Positions 1 to 8,941 of a stretch of 64,000 bases of DNA are shown here, piece by piece (position 1 is the first letter of the stretch; each line of letters begins with the position of its first letter). The notes under the pieces were generated by a model. It ran no database searches. It was given only the letters and a program-made list of their open reading frames with translations, and was not told the origin of the DNA. A program made the position numbers and the translations under genes. Source of the DNA: Streptomyces sp. 2114.4 (lineage in GTDB: Bacteria > Actinomycetota > Actinomycetes > Streptomycetales > Streptomycetaceae); NCBI RefSeq assembly GCF_900187385.1, contig NZ_FYEY01000001.1, positions 6,324,001 to 6,388,000 on the forward strand. The letters run 5' to 3'.

Positions 1-212
1 CGCCGCCCCTCGGCCGCTGCCTCCGCCGACAGCCGCTCCAGCACCCGCGGCACCCGGGGCGCGTTGAAGTCGAGGTAGCCGACCTCGACGCGCAGCCCCG
101 GCCGCAGCGCCCGCACCCGCGCACAGAGCGCGGAGACGGCCGCGGCGTGCCGCGGATCGCGGCTGCCGTGGGCGACGACGAGGAGCGTGGGGCGAGGGGG
201 GCACAGGTCCAT
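1..212 (-). CDS. Sirohydrochlorin chelatase (CbiX/SirB family), C-terminal part outside the window
   Basis: The first 70 residues are visible. They begin MDLCPPRPTLLVVAHGSRDP, and the V-A-H-G-S-R-D-P box with its metal-binding His is the hallmark of the CbiX/SirB family, which inserts iron or cobalt into sirohydrochlorin. The ATG lies 3 bases beyond the stop of the upstream ABC permease gene, so this is the last visible gene of the sulfur operon. Its place next to sulfite reductase suggests it makes siroheme for that enzyme; this is inferred from context. The coding region leaves the window at base 1 (its 3' side), so the second half of the fold cannot be checked. A cobalt-chelating role in cobalamin synthesis is the alternative. 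Confidence 0.85.
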   Translation of the reverse strand, partial: MDLCPPRPTLLVVAHGSRDPRHAAAVSALCARVRALRPGLRVEVGYLDFNAPRVPRVLERLSAEAAAEGR

Positions 213-215
213 GGT

Positions 216-1154
216 TCAGCTCTTCACGAGGAGGCCGCGGCTGCGCAGCACCCGGCGTTCGATCGGGGCGAAGATCAGCAGCTCGATGCCGATGCCGACG
301 ATGAGGATGAGGAGGATCGCGGCGAGCACCCAGGACATGTCCTGGAACTCGCGGCCCTGCTCCAGCAGCTGGCCCAGACCGGTGCCCAGATCGGGTGCGT
401 TGACGATGAGCTCGGCGGCCATCAGGGAGCGCCAGGAGAACGCCCAGCCCTGCTTGAGTCCGGCGATATAGCCCGGCAGCGCGGCCGGGAGCAGCACATG
501 GCGGATGCCCGCCAGGCCGGTGGCGCCGATGGTGCGGCCGGCCCGCAGGTAGAGCGGGGAGATCTGGTCGACGCCCGCCACCAGGCCGTTGGCGATGGAC
601 GGGACGGCACCGAGCAGCACCACCGCGTAGATCGTGGCGTCGCTCAGCCCGAACCAGATGATCGCGGCCGGGACCCAGGCCACCGACGGCAGCGACTGCA
701 GACCGCTCAGGATCGGCCCGATCGCGGCCCGTACGGCCTTGACCCGGGCGACGACCAGCCCGAGCACCGTACCGAGAGCCACCGAGGCGACGAAGCCAAG
801 GGCGCCGCGGGAGACGCTGGTCCACACAAAGCTCAGCAGGGTGCCCTCGAGCCACTTCTGCTGCAGCGAGTGCGCGACGTCGACGGGGCTCGGCAGCAGG
901 TAGTGCGGCTTCAGCTCGAAGTGGTACGCGAGCTGCCACACCACGAGCACGATGACGATCGCGACGAGGGGAGGGAACGCCTTCGAGGCGGCGGTGCGCA
1001 GCCACGGCTGCCGGTCGACGACCCGGGACTCCAGGGCGTCCAGCCCGGCCTCCAGGCCGGCGATATCACCGGCCGCGGCGGCGGCGCTGCCGGGCGCGGT
1101 GGTCTCGTCCTTCCGGGCGGCGGCGGAGGGGTCCTTGGTCTCAGTGCTGGCCAT
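216..1154 (-). CDS. ABC transporter permease, sulfonate/nitrate/taurine (SsuC) type
   Basis: A 312-residue inner-membrane permease of the BPD_transp_1 family. A hydrophilic Ala-rich N-terminus of about 60 residues comes before six predicted membrane segments. The cytoplasmic EAA-like loop lies around A-G-R-T-I-G-A-T-G-L-A-G-I-R, where the ATPase docks. The chosen ATG overlaps the upstream ATPase gene by 14 bases. An in-frame codon 70 residues upstream would lie inside the ATPase gene and adds only arginine/serine-rich shadow sequence. With the ATPase and binding protein it forms a complete importer. Being in a sulfate assimilation operon, it most likely imports sulfonates, sulfate esters or an equivalent sulfur source; the substrate is inferred. 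Confidence 0.93.
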   Translation of the reverse strand: MASTETKDPSAAARKDETTAPGSAAAAAGDIAGLEAGLDALESRVVDRQPWLRTAASKAFPPLVAIVIVLVVWQLAYHFELKPHYLLPSPVDVAHSLQQKWLEGTLLSFVWTSVSRGALGFVASVALGTVLGLVVARVKAVRAAIGPILSGLQSLPSVAWVPAAIIWFGLSDATIYAVVLLGAVPSIANGLVAGVDQISPLYLRAGRTIGATGLAGIRHVLLPAALPGYIAGLKQGWAFSWRSLMAAELIVNAPDLGTGLGQLLEQGREFQDMSWVLAAILLILIVGIGIELLIFAPIERRVLRSRGLLVKS

Positions 1155-1947
1155 GGCGGCGGATCTCCCCACGGAGCTGTTCGGTGATCTCGATGGAAAG
1201 GTCGGCGACCGCGGCGTCCTCGATGCGGCGCGGCTGCGGGATGTCCACCCGCCACTCGCGGGCGATCTTGCCGGGGCGGGAGGACAGCAGCACCACCCGC
1301 TCGGCGAGCCGCACGGCCTCGCGGACGTTGTGGGTGACGAACAGGACCGACAAGCTGGTCTCACGCCAGATGCGGGTCAGCTCGTCGTGCAGCACATCGC
1401 GGGTGATCGCGTCGAGCGCGGCGAACGGCTCGTCCATCAGCAGCAGTTGGCTGTCCTGGGCCAGGGCGCGGGCCATCGCGACGCGCTGGCGCATACCGCC
1501 CGACAGCTCGTGTACCCGCTTGCCGTGGGCCCCTTTGAGCCGGACGAGTTCCAGCAGCCGCTCGGCCTCCTCCCGGCGCTCCGCGCGCGGCACCCCGCGC
1601 AGCCGCAGCGCCAGTTCGATGTTGCGGCCGGCGGTCAGCCACGGGAACAGCGCATGCTCCTGGAACATCAGGGCCGGCCTGCCGCCGGGCGTCTCGATGG
1701 CGCCGGCGGACGGCGCGTCCAGACCGGCCACGAGGTTGAGGAGGGTGGACTTGCCGCAGCCCGAGGCCCCCAGGAGGCAGACGAATTCACCGGGCGCCAC
1801 ATCGATGCTGATGTCGTCCAGGACATGCTGCTGTGCGCCGGTGCGGCCGAACGACTTCGAGACATGGTCGATGCGGGCCGCGTACGGCACGGTGGTGCCC
1901 GTGTCCGCCGTGGCGGGTTGCTGCTGGGGGAGCGTGGTGGTCGTCAT
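1141..1947 (-). CDS. ABC transporter ATP-binding protein, SsuB/TauB type
   Basis: A 268-residue ATPase of the nitrate/sulfonate/taurine importer class. It has the Walker A box GASGCGKST at residues 60-68, a Q-loop (F-Q-E-H), the signature L-S-G-G-M-R-Q-R, Walker B L-L-M-D-E-P with D-loop, and the H-loop T-H-N. The ATG start is preferred because AGGAGG lies 8 bases before it. A GTG three codons earlier overlaps that ribosome site and would be unusable. It energises the permease encoded next, which overlaps it by 14 bases, for uptake by the upstream lipoprotein. Confidence 0.94.
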   Translation of the reverse strand: MTTTTLPQQQPATADTGTTVPYAARIDHVSKSFGRTGAQQHVLDDISIDVAPGEFVCLLGASGCGKSTLLNLVAGLDAPSAGAIETPGGRPALMFQEHALFPWLTAGRNIELALRLRGVPRAERREEAERLLELVRLKGAHGKRVHELSGGMRQRVAMARALAQDSQLLLMDEPFAALDAITRDVLHDELTRIWRETSLSVLFVTHNVREAVRLAERVVLLSSRPGKIAREWRVDIPQPRRIEDAAVADLSIEITEQLRGEIRRHGQH

Positions 1948-1989
1948 CGGTGTCACCTCCTGGGGGAGTGCGGTACGGCGGGGGCGGGG

Positions 1990-3099
1990 CTACTTGCTGC
2001 CGAGTCCGGCGTCGGAGACCGGCTGCTTACCCTCGGACCTCAGCACCTTGTTGAGCAGGGTGAGGTCGTAGATGCCCCTGAGGTCGGGCTTCTTGAGCAG
2101 ACCCGCCTTGACGGCGTGATCCGCCTCCTCGTGGAGGGTGGCGGCCAGCGGGTCATCGGTGACATCGACGTTCTTGAACGCGGGGTCGAGGACGTTCTGC
2201 GGCAGCGCCTTGCCGGCCACGTCCGGGGAGGCGAGCTTGTCGTTGAGGGCTTTCTTCGCCTCGGCCGGGTGCGACCGGATCCAGGCGTTGGTCCGCACCG
2301 AGGCCCGCAGCACCGCTTCGACGGCCTTGGGGTGTGCCTTGAGGAACTTCTGCGAGACGATCATGTTCGTGATGACGAACTTCCCGTCCTTCCACAGCTT
2401 CTTCTCGTCCAGCAGCGTCTTGCCGCCCTCGGCGACGAGCTTGGAGGCGGTGGGCTCGGGCACCCACGCGCCGTCGATACCGCCCTGCTGGAAGACGGTC
2501 GGCGTCACCTTGTTGTCGGTGCGCTGGACGGTGACATCGCCCTTGCCGGTGGTGGGGTCGACCTTGAGGCCCTTGCCCGACAGGTAGTTCAGCAGCGCTA
2601 CGTCCTGGGTGTTGCCCAGCTGCGGGGTCGCGATGGTCTTGCCCTTGAGGTCGTTCAGGCTCTTGATCTTCTTGGGGTTGACCACCAGCGAGACACCGCC
2701 GGAGGCTGAACCGCCAATGATCTTCAGGCTCTTGCCGTGCGACTTGACGTAGCCGTTGATCGCGGGGGAGGGGCCGATCCAGCCGATGTCGACGGCGCCC
2801 GAGTTCAGGGCTTCGATCTCGGCGGGGCCCGCGTTGAAGGGGGCGGCCTTCACTTCGGTGCCGCCCAGTTCCTTCTGGAAGGCACCGTTCTGGAGGCCGA
2901 TCAGGGGCGTCGCATGGGTGGTGTTGCCGAAGAACCCGATCGTGAGGTGATCGAGCCCGTCGGTCTTGGCGCCCTTGGGCGCGACACCGGCCGCGGTGTC
3001 CTTCTTCGCCTCGGAGCCGTAGCCGCAGGCGCCCAGCGCCCCGGTCAGGAGCGGGACGGTGACAGCGGCCGCCAGCAGGCGGTGACGAACGGCAGACAC
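1990..3099 (-). CDS. Aliphatic sulfonate/nitrate-family ABC substrate-binding lipoprotein
   Basis: A 369-residue SsuA-like periplasmic-type binding protein. It has a lipoprotein signal peptide with the lipobox L-G-A-C (Cys25), followed by the two-lobed NMT1/SsuA fold with motifs such as T-I-G-F-F-G-N and G-A-V-D-I-G-W-I-G-P. The GTG start follows GAGAGGA. It is the first gene of the importer part of the operon, 213 bases after cysN. That spacer holds no convincing gene, only a short hairpin at 3133-3150, so a separate promoter or RNA processing site is possible. It should be anchored outside the membrane and deliver an organosulfur ligand. Ligand identity cannot be read from sequence; nitrate or taurine are alternatives. 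Confidence 0.92.
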   Translation of the reverse strand: MSAVRHRLLAAAVTVPLLTGALGACGYGSEAKKDTAAGVAPKGAKTDGLDHLTIGFFGNTTHATPLIGLQNGAFQKELGGTEVKAAPFNAGPAEIEALNSGAVDIGWIGPSPAINGYVKSHGKSLKIIGGSASGGVSLVVNPKKIKSLNDLKGKTIATPQLGNTQDVALLNYLSGKGLKVDPTTGKGDVTVQRTDNKVTPTVFQQGGIDGAWVPEPTASKLVAEGGKTLLDEKKLWKDGKFVITNMIVSQKFLKAHPKAVEAVLRASVRTNAWIRSHPAEAKKALNDKLASPDVAGKALPQNVLDPAFKNVDVTDDPLAATLHEEADHAVKAGLLKKPDLRGIYDLTLLNKVLRSEGKQPVSDAGLGSK

Positions 3100-3312
3100 G
3101 GGAGGGGTTCCTCTCGGAGGGCCGGGTCAGTACGCGCCTTCTACGGCGCGCCCGGCAGATCGATGGATCTTCGGAAGGGGGGTGTGGGGGATACGGAGCC
3201 GGGCATCGTCAGCGCACACATCGGCCGACTCCGCCCTGCCCGCTGCCCAGGGCGCCGCTGCCGATGCGGCCGCCCTCCTTCGCGAAGGTCGAGAACACGT
3301 CCTGGAGCATGC

Positions 3313-4689
3313 TCAGAAGTCCCATCCCTCGTCGTCGTCCGCGCCGTCGGCCACGGCGGCCTCGGCGGCCGCCTCGGCGAAGGCGTTGCCCGCCATCCCC
3401 GCGGTCAGGGTCGTACCGTCCGCCGGGTCGATCAGGAGGAAGGAGCCGGTGCGGCGGGAGTCGGCGTAGGCGTCCAGGGCCAGGGGCTCGGCGGTGCGGA
3501 GGGTGACGCGGCCGATGTCGTTGGCGGCCAGTTCGCCGGGGGCCGGGTGCTGCGAGAGGTCGTCCAGGGTGAGGCGGGAGGGGATGTCCTTGACCAGGGC
3601 CTTGACGGTGCGGGTGGTGTGCTTGAGCAGCACCCGCTGGCCGAGGGTCAGGGGACGGTCCGCCACGTGGCAGACGGTTGCCTCGATGTCCTGCGAGAGG
3701 TCCGGTGCGGTGGCCGTGGCGGCGATCAGATCACCGCGTGAGATGTCGATGTCGTCGGTGAGGCGGACGGTGACCGACTGCGGTGCCCAGGCGGCGTCCA
3801 CGGCCTGGCCCAGGGCGTCGATCGCCTCGATGGTGGTGGTGCGGCCCGAGGGCAGGGCGGTGACCGCGTCGCCGACGCGCAGCACACCGGAGGCGATCTG
3901 GCCCGCGTAGCCGCGGTAGTCGGGGTGTTCGGCGGTCTGCGGACGGATGACGTACTGGACCGGGAAGCGCGCCGGGTCCTTTGACGGGTCGGCGACGACG
4001 GGCACGGTCTCCAGGTGCTCCAGCACGGTGGGGCCGCCGTACCAGTCCATGTGCGCCGAGGGGGACACCACGTTGTCGCCGGCCAGCGCCGAGATCGGGA
4101 TCGCGGTGATCTCCGGGACGCCCAGTGAGGCCGCGTAGGCCGTGAACTCCTCGGCGATGGCGGCGAAGACGGGCTCGGCGTAGTCGACCAGGTCCATCTT
4201 GTTGACGGCCAGCACCACATGCGGGACGCGCAGCAGGGCGGCGACCGCGGCGTGCCGGCGGGTCTGCTCGACCACGCCGTTGCGGGCGTCGACCAGCACC
4301 ACGGCCAGCTCGGCGGTGGAGGCGCCGGTGACCATGTTGCGGGTGTACTGCACATGCCCGGGGGTGTCCGCCAGGATGAAGCGGCGCCGCGGGGTGGCGA
4401 AGTAGCGGTAGGCGACGTCGATGGTGATGCCCTGCTCGCGCTCGGCGCGCAGCCCGTCGGTCAGCAGCGCCAGGTCGGGTGTCTCCTGGCCGCGGCCCAG
4501 GGAGGCACGCTCGACGGCCTCCAGCTGGTCGGCGAGCACCGACTTGGAGTCGTGCAGCAGCCGGCCCACCAGCGTGGACTTGCCGTCGTCGACGGAGCCC
4601 GCGGTGGCGAAGCGCAGCAGCGAGGTGGCACCCGCCTCGACGATGTCGGCCGCGCCCGCGCTCGTGCCCGTGCCTGTGTTCGTGCTCAT
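3313..4689 (-). CDS. cysN: Sulfate adenylyltransferase subunit 1 (GTPase subunit)
   Basis: A 458-residue EF-Tu-like GTPase that drives ATP sulfurylase: ATP plus sulfate gives adenosine phosphosulfate (APS), powered by GTP hydrolysis. Visible G motifs are G1 GSVDDGKST (31-39), G3 D-T-P-G-H (108-112) and G4 N-K-M-D (163-166), followed by the beta-barrel domains. The protein lacks a fused C-terminal APS kinase; that activity is encoded separately by cysC. Its ATG lies one base after the cysD stop, so the two subunits are translationally coupled. Length and motifs fit the actinobacterial CysN family closely. Confidence 0.97.
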   Translation of the reverse strand: MSTNTGTGTSAGAADIVEAGATSLLRFATAGSVDDGKSTLVGRLLHDSKSVLADQLEAVERASLGRGQETPDLALLTDGLRAEREQGITIDVAYRYFATPRRRFILADTPGHVQYTRNMVTGASTAELAVVLVDARNGVVEQTRRHAAVAALLRVPHVVLAVNKMDLVDYAEPVFAAIAEEFTAYAASLGVPEITAIPISALAGDNVVSPSAHMDWYGGPTVLEHLETVPVVADPSKDPARFPVQYVIRPQTAEHPDYRGYAGQIASGVLRVGDAVTALPSGRTTTIEAIDALGQAVDAAWAPQSVTVRLTDDIDISRGDLIAATATAPDLSQDIEATVCHVADRPLTLGQRVLLKHTTRTVKALVKDIPSRLTLDDLSQHPAPGELAANDIGRVTLRTAEPLALDAYADSRRTGSFLLIDPADGTTLTAGMAGNAFAEAAAEAAVADGADDDEGWDF

Positions 4690-4690
4690 G

Positions 4691-5635
4691 TTAGAAGTAC
4701 CCCTCGCGCTTGCGGTCCTCCATGGCGGCCTCGGACATCTTGTCGTCGGCCCTGGTGGCGCCCCGCTCGGTGAGCCGGGACGCGGCGATCTCCGCGATCA
4801 CCGCCTCGATGGTGTCGGCGTCTGAGTCGACGGCACCGGTGCAGGACATGTCGCCGACGGTGCGGTAGCGCACCTGCCGCCGCTCCAGGCTCTCGCCGTC
4901 CTTGGGGCCGCCCCACTCGCCGGGGGAGAGCCACATACCGCTGCGGGCGAAGACCTCGCGCTCGTGGGCGTAGTAGATGGCGGGCAGTTCGATCTTCTCG
5001 CGGGCGATGTACTGCCACACGTCCAGCTCGGTCCAGTTGGACAGCGGGAAGACGCGGACGTGCTCGCCGGGGGAGTGCTTGCCGTTGTAGAGCTGCCACA
5101 GCTCGGGGCGCTGGCGGCGCGGGTCCCAGCCGCCGAACTCGTCGCGCAGCGAGAAGACCCGCTCCTTGGCGCGCGCCTTCTCCTCGTCCCGGCGGCCGCC
5201 GCCGAAGACCGCGTCGAAGCGGCCCTTGTCGATGGCGTCCAGCAGCGGGACGGTCTGCAGCGGGTTGCGGGTGCCGTCGGGACGCTCGCGCAGCTCACCG
5301 CGGTCGATGAAGTCCTGCACGGAGGCGACGTGCAGCCGCAGACCGTGCCGCTCCACGGTGCGGTCGCGGTAGTCCAGGACCTCGGGGAAGTTGTGCCCGG
5401 TGTCGACGTGCAGCAGGGAGAACGGCACCGCGGCCGGCGCGAACGCCTTCAGCGCCAGGTGCAGCATGACGATGGAGTCCTTGCCGCCGGAGAACAGGAT
5501 CACCGGCCGCTCGAACTCACCGGCCACCTCACGGAAGATGTGCACCGCCTCCGACTCCAGGGCGTCGAGGTGGGAGAGGGCGTACGGGTTCTCGGCGTCC
5601 TCGGCGTTCCCGGTCACGGCCGTGACGGTCGTCAT
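4691..5635 (-). CDS. cysD: Sulfate adenylyltransferase subunit 2
   Basis: A 314-residue catalytic subunit of ATP sulfurylase, an adenine nucleotide alpha-hydrolase with the PP-loop S-G-G-K-D-S at residues 49-54. It makes APS with CysN. The conserved segments G-G-G-R-R-D-E-E-K-A-R and the C-terminal K-R-E-G-Y-F are present. The start codon overlaps the cysC stop (ATGA type) and the stop is one base from cysN, so cysC-cysD-cysN form a tight coupled block. The enzyme is cytoplasmic. Confidence 0.97.
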   Translation of the reverse strand: MTTVTAVTGNAEDAENPYALSHLDALESEAVHIFREVAGEFERPVILFSGGKDSIVMLHLALKAFAPAAVPFSLLHVDTGHNFPEVLDYRDRTVERHGLRLHVASVQDFIDRGELRERPDGTRNPLQTVPLLDAIDKGRFDAVFGGGRRDEEKARAKERVFSLRDEFGGWDPRRQRPELWQLYNGKHSPGEHVRVFPLSNWTELDVWQYIAREKIELPAIYYAHEREVFARSGMWLSPGEWGGPKDGESLERRQVRYRTVGDMSCTGAVDSDADTIEAVIAEIAASRLTERGATRADDKMSEAAMEDRKREGYF

Positions 5636-6165
5636 GCCAGTCCCCTTTCGGTGAGCAGCGCATGCAGTGCCGCCGCGGACTCCTGCACGGTCTGGGTGTG
5701 CGACTCGATGCGCAGGTCGGGTGCGGCGGGCGCCTCGTACGGGTCGTCCACGCCGGTCAGGCCGGAGATCTCACCGGCCGCCTGCTTGGCGTAGAGCCCC
5801 TTCACATCCCGCTCGGAGCACACCTCGACGGGCGTGGCCACATGCACCTCCAGGTAGGGGGTGCCCTCGCTCCGGTGGCGCCCCCGTACGGCCTCCCGGC
5901 TGTCCGCGTACGGCGCGATCACCGGCACCAGCGCCTTGACGCCGTTGCTCGCCAGCAGCTCGGCCACGAAGCCGATCCGCTGGACGTTGGTGTGCCGGTC
6001 CTCGCGGGTGAAGCCGAGGCCCGCGGACAGGAACTCGCGGATCTCGTCGCCGTCCAGCACCTCGACGCGGTGGCCGTCACCGCGCAGCTTCCCGGCCAGT
6101 TCGTGCGCGAGGGTCGTCTTGCCCGCGCTCGGCAGACCGGTCAGCCAGATCGTGGCGCCCGTCAT
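5632..6165 (-). CDS. cysC: Adenylylsulfate (APS) kinase
   Basis: A 177-residue kinase that phosphorylates APS at the 3' position to give PAPS. It has the P-loop GLPSAGKTT at residues 10-18, then the conserved D-G-D-E-I-R and the lid region K-G-L-Y-A-K. The ATG at 6165 follows CAGGAG with 6 bases spacing and is preferred over an in-frame ATG 8 codons upstream, which overlaps the cysH stop and lacks a clear ribosome site. It overlaps cysD by 4 bases. Having this gene beside a reductase with iron-sulfur cysteines (see cysH) leaves open whether sulfite is made from APS, PAPS or both. Confidence 0.96.
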   Translation of the reverse strand: MTGATIWLTGLPSAGKTTLAHELAGKLRGDGHRVEVLDGDEIREFLSAGLGFTREDRHTNVQRIGFVAELLASNGVKALVPVIAPYADSREAVRGRHRSEGTPYLEVHVATPVEVCSERDVKGLYAKQAAGEISGLTGVDDPYEAPAAPDLRIESHTQTVQESAAALHALLTERGLA

Positions 6166-6185
6166 GGATATCTCCTGATGCTCGG

Positions 6186-6878
6186 TCATCCGTGCAGCCC
6201 GCACTCGGTCTTGTTGCTGCCGGCCCAGCGGCCGGCCCTGGCGTCCTCGCCCTCCAGCACCCGGCGGGTGCAGGGCGCGCAGCCGACGGAGGCATAGCCG
6301 TCCGTCAGCAGCGGGTTGGTGAGCACCCCGTGCCCGTCCACGTACGCGTCCACATCGGCCTGCGTCCAGCGGGCGATCGGGGAGACCTTCACCTTGCGCC
6401 GCTTGGGGTCCCAGCCGACGACCGGGGTGTTCGCCCGGGTGGGCGACTCGTCCCGGCGCAGGCCCGTCGCCCAGGCGTCGTAGCCGGCCAGGCCCTCCTC
6501 GAGCGGCTTGACCTTGCGCAGCGCACAGCACAGGTCCGGGTCGCGGTCGTGCAGCTTCGGGCCGTGCTCGGCGTCCTGCTCGGCGACCGTCCGGCGCGGC
6601 GTCAGGGTGATGACGTTGACGTCCATCACCTCGGCCACCGCGTCCCGGGTCCCCAGGGTCTCGGGGAAGTGGTAGCCGGTGTCCAGGAAGACCACGTCCA
6701 CGCCCGGGAAGGCCCGCGAGGCCAGGTGCGCGACGACCGCGTCCTCCATGGAGGAGGTGACGCAGAAGCGCGGACCGAAGGTCTCGGCGGCCCATTCGAG
6801 GATCTGCAGGGCGGGCGCGTCCTCCAGGTCCCGGCCCGCCTGCTCGGCGAGCTGCTGAAGGTCGGTTGCGGTGGTCAC
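6186..6878 (-). CDS. cysH: APS/PAPS reductase (phosphoadenylyl-sulfate reductase family)
   Basis: A 230-residue reductase that turns (P)APS into sulfite using thioredoxin. The PP-loop-like T-S-S-M-E-D is near residue 41. The catalytic Cys226 sits in the C-terminal E-C-G-L-H. It also carries C117-C118 and C200-x-x-C203, the four cysteines that bind a [4Fe-4S] cluster in APS-type reductases. So by motif it belongs to the APS-preferring class, although database names usually call it PAPS reductase. The GTG start has GGAGG with 6 bases spacing and overlaps the stop of the preceding small gene (GTGA). Confidence 0.94.
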   Translation of the reverse strand: MTTATDLQQLAEQAGRDLEDAPALQILEWAAETFGPRFCVTSSMEDAVVAHLASRAFPGVDVVFLDTGYHFPETLGTRDAVAEVMDVNVITLTPRRTVAEQDAEHGPKLHDRDPDLCCALRKVKPLEEGLAGYDAWATGLRRDESPTRANTPVVGWDPKRRKVKVSPIARWTQADVDAYVDGHGVLTNPLLTDGYASVGCAPCTRRVLEGEDARAGRWAGSNKTECGLHG

Positions 6879-7063
6879 GGGGTACCTCCGTCGGAAGCGG
6901 AAGGGGGCCGGCCGGTGCTGCCCGGCGTCAGCAGGCCCAGGAACTTCAGCCGGAACGCGCGGCTGCAGGACCGGCATTCCCAGGCTCCGTGGCCCTCCTC
7001 GGAGGGCCGCAGGTCCTCGTCCCCGCAGTAAGGGCAGTAGAACGGCGCCGCACGCTCACTCAC
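6875..7063 (-). CDS. Small zinc-ribbon protein of the sulfur operon
   Basis: A 62-residue protein with two knuckles, C-P-Y-C-G (residues 10-14) and C-R-S-C (30-33), that would bind one zinc or iron ion. They are followed by the conserved stretch R-A-F-R-L-K-F-L-G-L. Small proteins of this shape lie between sulfite reductase and cysH in Streptomyces sulfur clusters. The start overlaps the sulfite reductase stop and the stop overlaps the cysH start, so it is translationally coupled to both. A role as a small redox or assembly partner of the reductases is an inference; no function is known to me. Confidence 0.88.
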   Translation of the reverse strand: MSERAAPFYCPYCGDEDLRPSEEGHGAWECRSCSRAFRLKFLGLLTPGSTGRPPSASDGGTP

Positions 7064-8757
7064 TTCAGCGCACCCTCTTCCGCACGGGCCGCCCAGGTGG
7101 CGAACCGCTCGTCCTCCCCGCGCTGCGCCTCGAAGTTGCGCAGCACCCGCTCGACGTAGTCGGGGAGTTCATCGGCGGTGACCTTCAGCCCGCGGACCTT
7201 GCGGCCGAAGCCGGCCTCCAGACCCAGGGCGCCGCCCAGGTGCACCTGGTAGCCCTCGACCTGGTTGCCGTCGTCGTCCAGGACCAGCTGGCCCTTGAGA
7301 CCGATGTCCGCGACCTGGATACGGGCGCAGGCGTTCGGGCAGCCGTTGAGGTTGATGGTGATCGGTTCCTGGAAGTCCGGCATCCGCTGCTCCAGTTCGT
7401 CGATCAGCGAGGCGCCACGGCCCTTGGTCTCGACGATGGCCAGCTTGCAGAACTCGATGCCGGTGCAGGCCATGGTGCCGCGCCGGAACGGTGAGGGGTG
7501 GACCTGGAAGTCCAGCGCCTCCAGCCCGGCGACCAGCCCGTCGACCTGGTCCTGTGCCACGTCGAGGATGATCATCTTCTGCTCGACGGTGGTGCGCAGT
7601 CGGTCGGAGCCGTACGCGGCGGCCAGTTCGGCGATCTTGGTGAGGGTGGTGCCGTCGACCCGGCCCACCCGCGGGGCGAACCCCACGTAGAAGCGGCCGT
7701 CCTGCTGCCGGTGCACCCCGATGTGGTCGCGCCACTTCGAGACCGGCTCCTCGGGCGCGGGTCCGTCGGCCAGCTTGCGCTGCAGGTACTCGTCCTCCAG
7801 CACCTGGCGGAACTTCTCCGGGCCCCAGTCGGCCATCAGGAACTTCAGCCGGGCGCGGGTGCGCAGCCGGCGGTAGCCGTAGTCCCGGAAGATCCCGACC
7901 ACGCCGGACCAGACGTCCGCGACCTCGTCGAGCGGCACCCAGGTGCCCAGGCGCTGGGCGAGCTTGGGGTTGGTGGACAGGCCGCCGCCGACCCAGAGGT
8001 CGAACCCGGGGCCGTGCTCGGGGTGGACGACACCGACGAAGGCCACGTCATTGATCTCGTGGACCACGTCCTGGACGGGTGAACCGGAGATCGCGGTCTT
8101 GAACTTCCGCGGCAGGTTGGAGAACTCCTTGCTGCCGATGTAGCGCTCGTGGATCTCGTCCACCGCCGGGGTGCCGTCGATGATCTCGTCCGCCGCGATA
8201 CCGGCCACCGGAGACCCGATGATCACGCGCGGGCAGTCGCCGCAGGCCTCCGTCGTGGACAGGCCCACCGCCTCCAGCTTCTCCCAGATGGCGGGGACGT
8301 CCTCGATGCGGATCCAGTGCAGCTGGATGTTCTGCCGGTCGGTGATGTCCGCGGTGCCGCGGGCGTACTGCTCGGAGACCTCGCCGATGGCGCGCAGCTG
8401 GGCCACGCTCAGCCGCCCGCCGTCGATGCGCACCCGCAGCATGAAGTACTTGTCGTCCAGCTCCTCCGGCTCCAGGACCGCCGTCTTGCCGCCGTCGATC
8501 CCGGGCTTGCGCTGGGTGTAGAGGCCCCACCAACGCATCCGCCCGCGCAGGTCGTTGGGGTCGATGGAGTCGAAACCCGACTTGGCGTAGATCGTCTCAA
8601 TGCGTGTCCGCACATTGAGACCGTCGTCATCCTTCTTGAACTGCTCATTGCCGTTGAGCGGCGTGTGGTGGCCCACGGCCCACTGGCCCTCGCCGCGGTG
8701 GCGTCCGGCCTTGCGGCGGGTCGTGGCAGCTTCGGGGCGTTCAGGGGAGGCGGCCAT
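7060..8757 (-). CDS. sir: Ferredoxin-dependent sulfite (nitrite/sulfite) reductase
   Basis: A 565-residue siroheme/[4Fe-4S] reductase that makes the six-electron reduction of sulfite to sulfide. The cluster cysteines are in C-T-G-I-E-F-C (about residue 430) and N-G-C-P-N-A-C (about 472), the classic C-x5-C-xn-C-x3-C pattern. Two ferredoxin-like half domains are present. The N-terminal 30 residues are basic and variable. It is the first enzyme gene of the operon and is preceded by a 214-base leader with a cysteine-rich-type leader peptide and hairpin. Nitrite reductase is the homologous alternative, but neighbours cysHCDN make sulfite the likely substrate. Confidence 0.95.
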   Translation of the reverse strand: MAASPERPEAATTRRKAGRHRGEGQWAVGHHTPLNGNEQFKKDDDGLNVRTRIETIYAKSGFDSIDPNDLRGRMRWWGLYTQRKPGIDGGKTAVLEPEELDDKYFMLRVRIDGGRLSVAQLRAIGEVSEQYARGTADITDRQNIQLHWIRIEDVPAIWEKLEAVGLSTTEACGDCPRVIIGSPVAGIAADEIIDGTPAVDEIHERYIGSKEFSNLPRKFKTAISGSPVQDVVHEINDVAFVGVVHPEHGPGFDLWVGGGLSTNPKLAQRLGTWVPLDEVADVWSGVVGIFRDYGYRRLRTRARLKFLMADWGPEKFRQVLEDEYLQRKLADGPAPEEPVSKWRDHIGVHRQQDGRFYVGFAPRVGRVDGTTLTKIAELAAAYGSDRLRTTVEQKMIILDVAQDQVDGLVAGLEALDFQVHPSPFRRGTMACTGIEFCKLAIVETKGRGASLIDELEQRMPDFQEPITINLNGCPNACARIQVADIGLKGQLVLDDDGNQVEGYQVHLGGALGLEAGFGRKVRGLKVTADELPDYVERVLRNFEAQRGEDERFATWAARAEEGALK

Positions 8758-8941
8758 GGGTGTACGTCCTTCTGGGCGGGCTCAAGGAATGCGGACAGGG
8801 CGCCGAGCACCCGCGCTGACCTGCGCAGGCATGCCGGAATACGGCGCGTGGCACACGCGTCGGAAGGTCTGCGGGTCAAAGGGTGTCAGCGCGTCCGCGA
8901 CGATGGGGACGGCGTGAAATGCGGTGGTGCTGGGTGCTGCC

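Noticed and set aside
952..2709. Long plus-strand open frame opposite the ABC importer genes
   Set aside because: It is the Arg/Gly/Val-rich shadow of three well-supported minus-strand genes, a common artefact at this GC content.
3100..3312. Second leader peptide before the sulfonate importer genes
   Set aside because: A short frame with R-R-S-I-D-L exists but lacks the conserved Cys ending and a ribosome site; similarity is too weak.
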